From: Gammaproteobacteria bacterium
Lineage (GTDB): Bacteria > Pseudomonadota > Gammaproteobacteria > Thiohalobacterales > Thiohalobacteraceae
NCBI GenBank assembly: GCA_018819175.1
Contig: JAHJQQ010000008.1
Location: forward strand, 1 to 50,221
Direction: 5' to 3'
DNA: 50,221 nt
Shown: piece by piece, positions 50,086 to 50,221 of the stretch
How positions within the stretch are numbered: position 1 is the stretch's first letter
Layout of the letters: each line of letters opens with the position of its first letter
Position numbers and translations under genes: made by a program
Notes under the pieces: generated by a model
Seen by the model: the letters and a program-made list of their open reading frames with translations, nothing else
Database searches by the model: none
What the model was told of the DNA's origin: nothing

Positions 50086-50221
50086 TAGGTTCTAGGTTCT
50101 AGGTTCTAGGTTCTAGGTTCTAGGTTCTAGGTTCTAGGTTCTAGGTTCTAGGTTCTAGGTTCTAGGTTCTAGGTTCTAGGTTCTAGGTTCTAGGTTCTAG
50201 GTTCTAGGTTCTAGGTTCTAG
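50086..50221. repeat. Tandem array of TAGGTTC heptamers upstream of rlmE, truncated by the window end
   Basis: From 50086 to the last base the sequence is uninterrupted TAGGTTC repeats, 136 bases or about 19.4 copies, with no variant unit. It continues beyond the window. On the minus strand the unit is GAACCTA. The same heptamer occurs as an arm unit in the element at 44788-44910. An assembly end inside the repeat is possible. Confidence 0.95.

Noticed and set aside
50086..50221. Telomere-like repeat or chromosome end
   Set aside because: TAGGTTC resembles telomeric motifs superficially, but bacterial linear ends are not of this type, and the same heptamer occurs internally in the element at 44788-44910.

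Overview
The window looks like a chromosomal segment of a gammaproteobacterium. The order rlmE-ftsH-folP-glmM-tpiA-secG-tRNA-Leu(GAG) followed by a 14-gene nuo operon (nuoA to nuoN), a DUF2818 gene and an initiator tRNA is a gammaproteobacterial housekeeping arrangement. Separate nuoC and nuoD genes and DUF2818 after nuoN fit beta/gammaproteobacteria. I cannot name the genus.

Layout. (1) 1-15.4 kb is accessory: a palindromic miniature element, a frameshifted DUF1801 gene, a GNAT acetyltransferase, a minus-strand run (ABC ATPase, FtsX-type permease, AttH-like lipoprotein, apt, exported methyltransferase-like protein, S4 protein) interrupted by about 1.1 kb of AT-rich DNA, then a second exported methyltransferase-like protein, DoxX, a beta-lactamase-family hydrolase, an alpha/beta hydrolase, thiD, a cyclophilin and an IPTL-CTERM protein. 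(2) 15.6-32.3 kb is the initiator tRNA, DUF2818 and nuoN to nuoA, all on the minus strand: complex I (NADH:quinone oxidoreductase) in one transcriptional direction. (3) 32.3-43.3 kb lies between nuoA and tRNA-Leu, which are neighbours in several related genomes. It holds a two-component system, two secreted hydrolases sharing a beta-sandwich-like module, and two multi-spanning membrane proteins. (4) 43.4-50.1 kb is tRNA-Leu, secG, tpiA, glmM, folP, ftsH and rlmE, again on the minus strand.

The most unusual feature is a set of short repeats that share one design but not one sequence. Each consists of inward-facing terminal arms built from two to five tandem 7-9 bp units. Five arm types (unit themes CGCCAAGxA, AAAGGCGC, AGAAGGCGC, CACGGAAAA and NNCTAGG) occupy gaps in the nuo operon and in the glmM/ftsH region; a sixth, different palindrome sits between nuoB and nuoA. 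Six of the nuo intergenic gaps contain such an element and none interrupts a gene. One element, between nuoK and nuoJ, carries a gene for a GxxExxY-family protein with PD-(D/E)xK-like nuclease residues, tightly enclosed by its arms. In another gap a second-type element lies inside a first-type one. The window ends in an unfinished array of TAGGTTC heptamers directly upstream of rlmE. I propose, as inference, that these are mobile or mobilisable cassettes analogous in logic to REPIN/RAYT systems, with the GxxExxY protein as candidate mobility or maintenance factor.

Two genes on the left (DUF1801 and the AT-rich-island secreted protein) appear frameshifted at homopolymers, which may be real decay, phase variation or assembly error.
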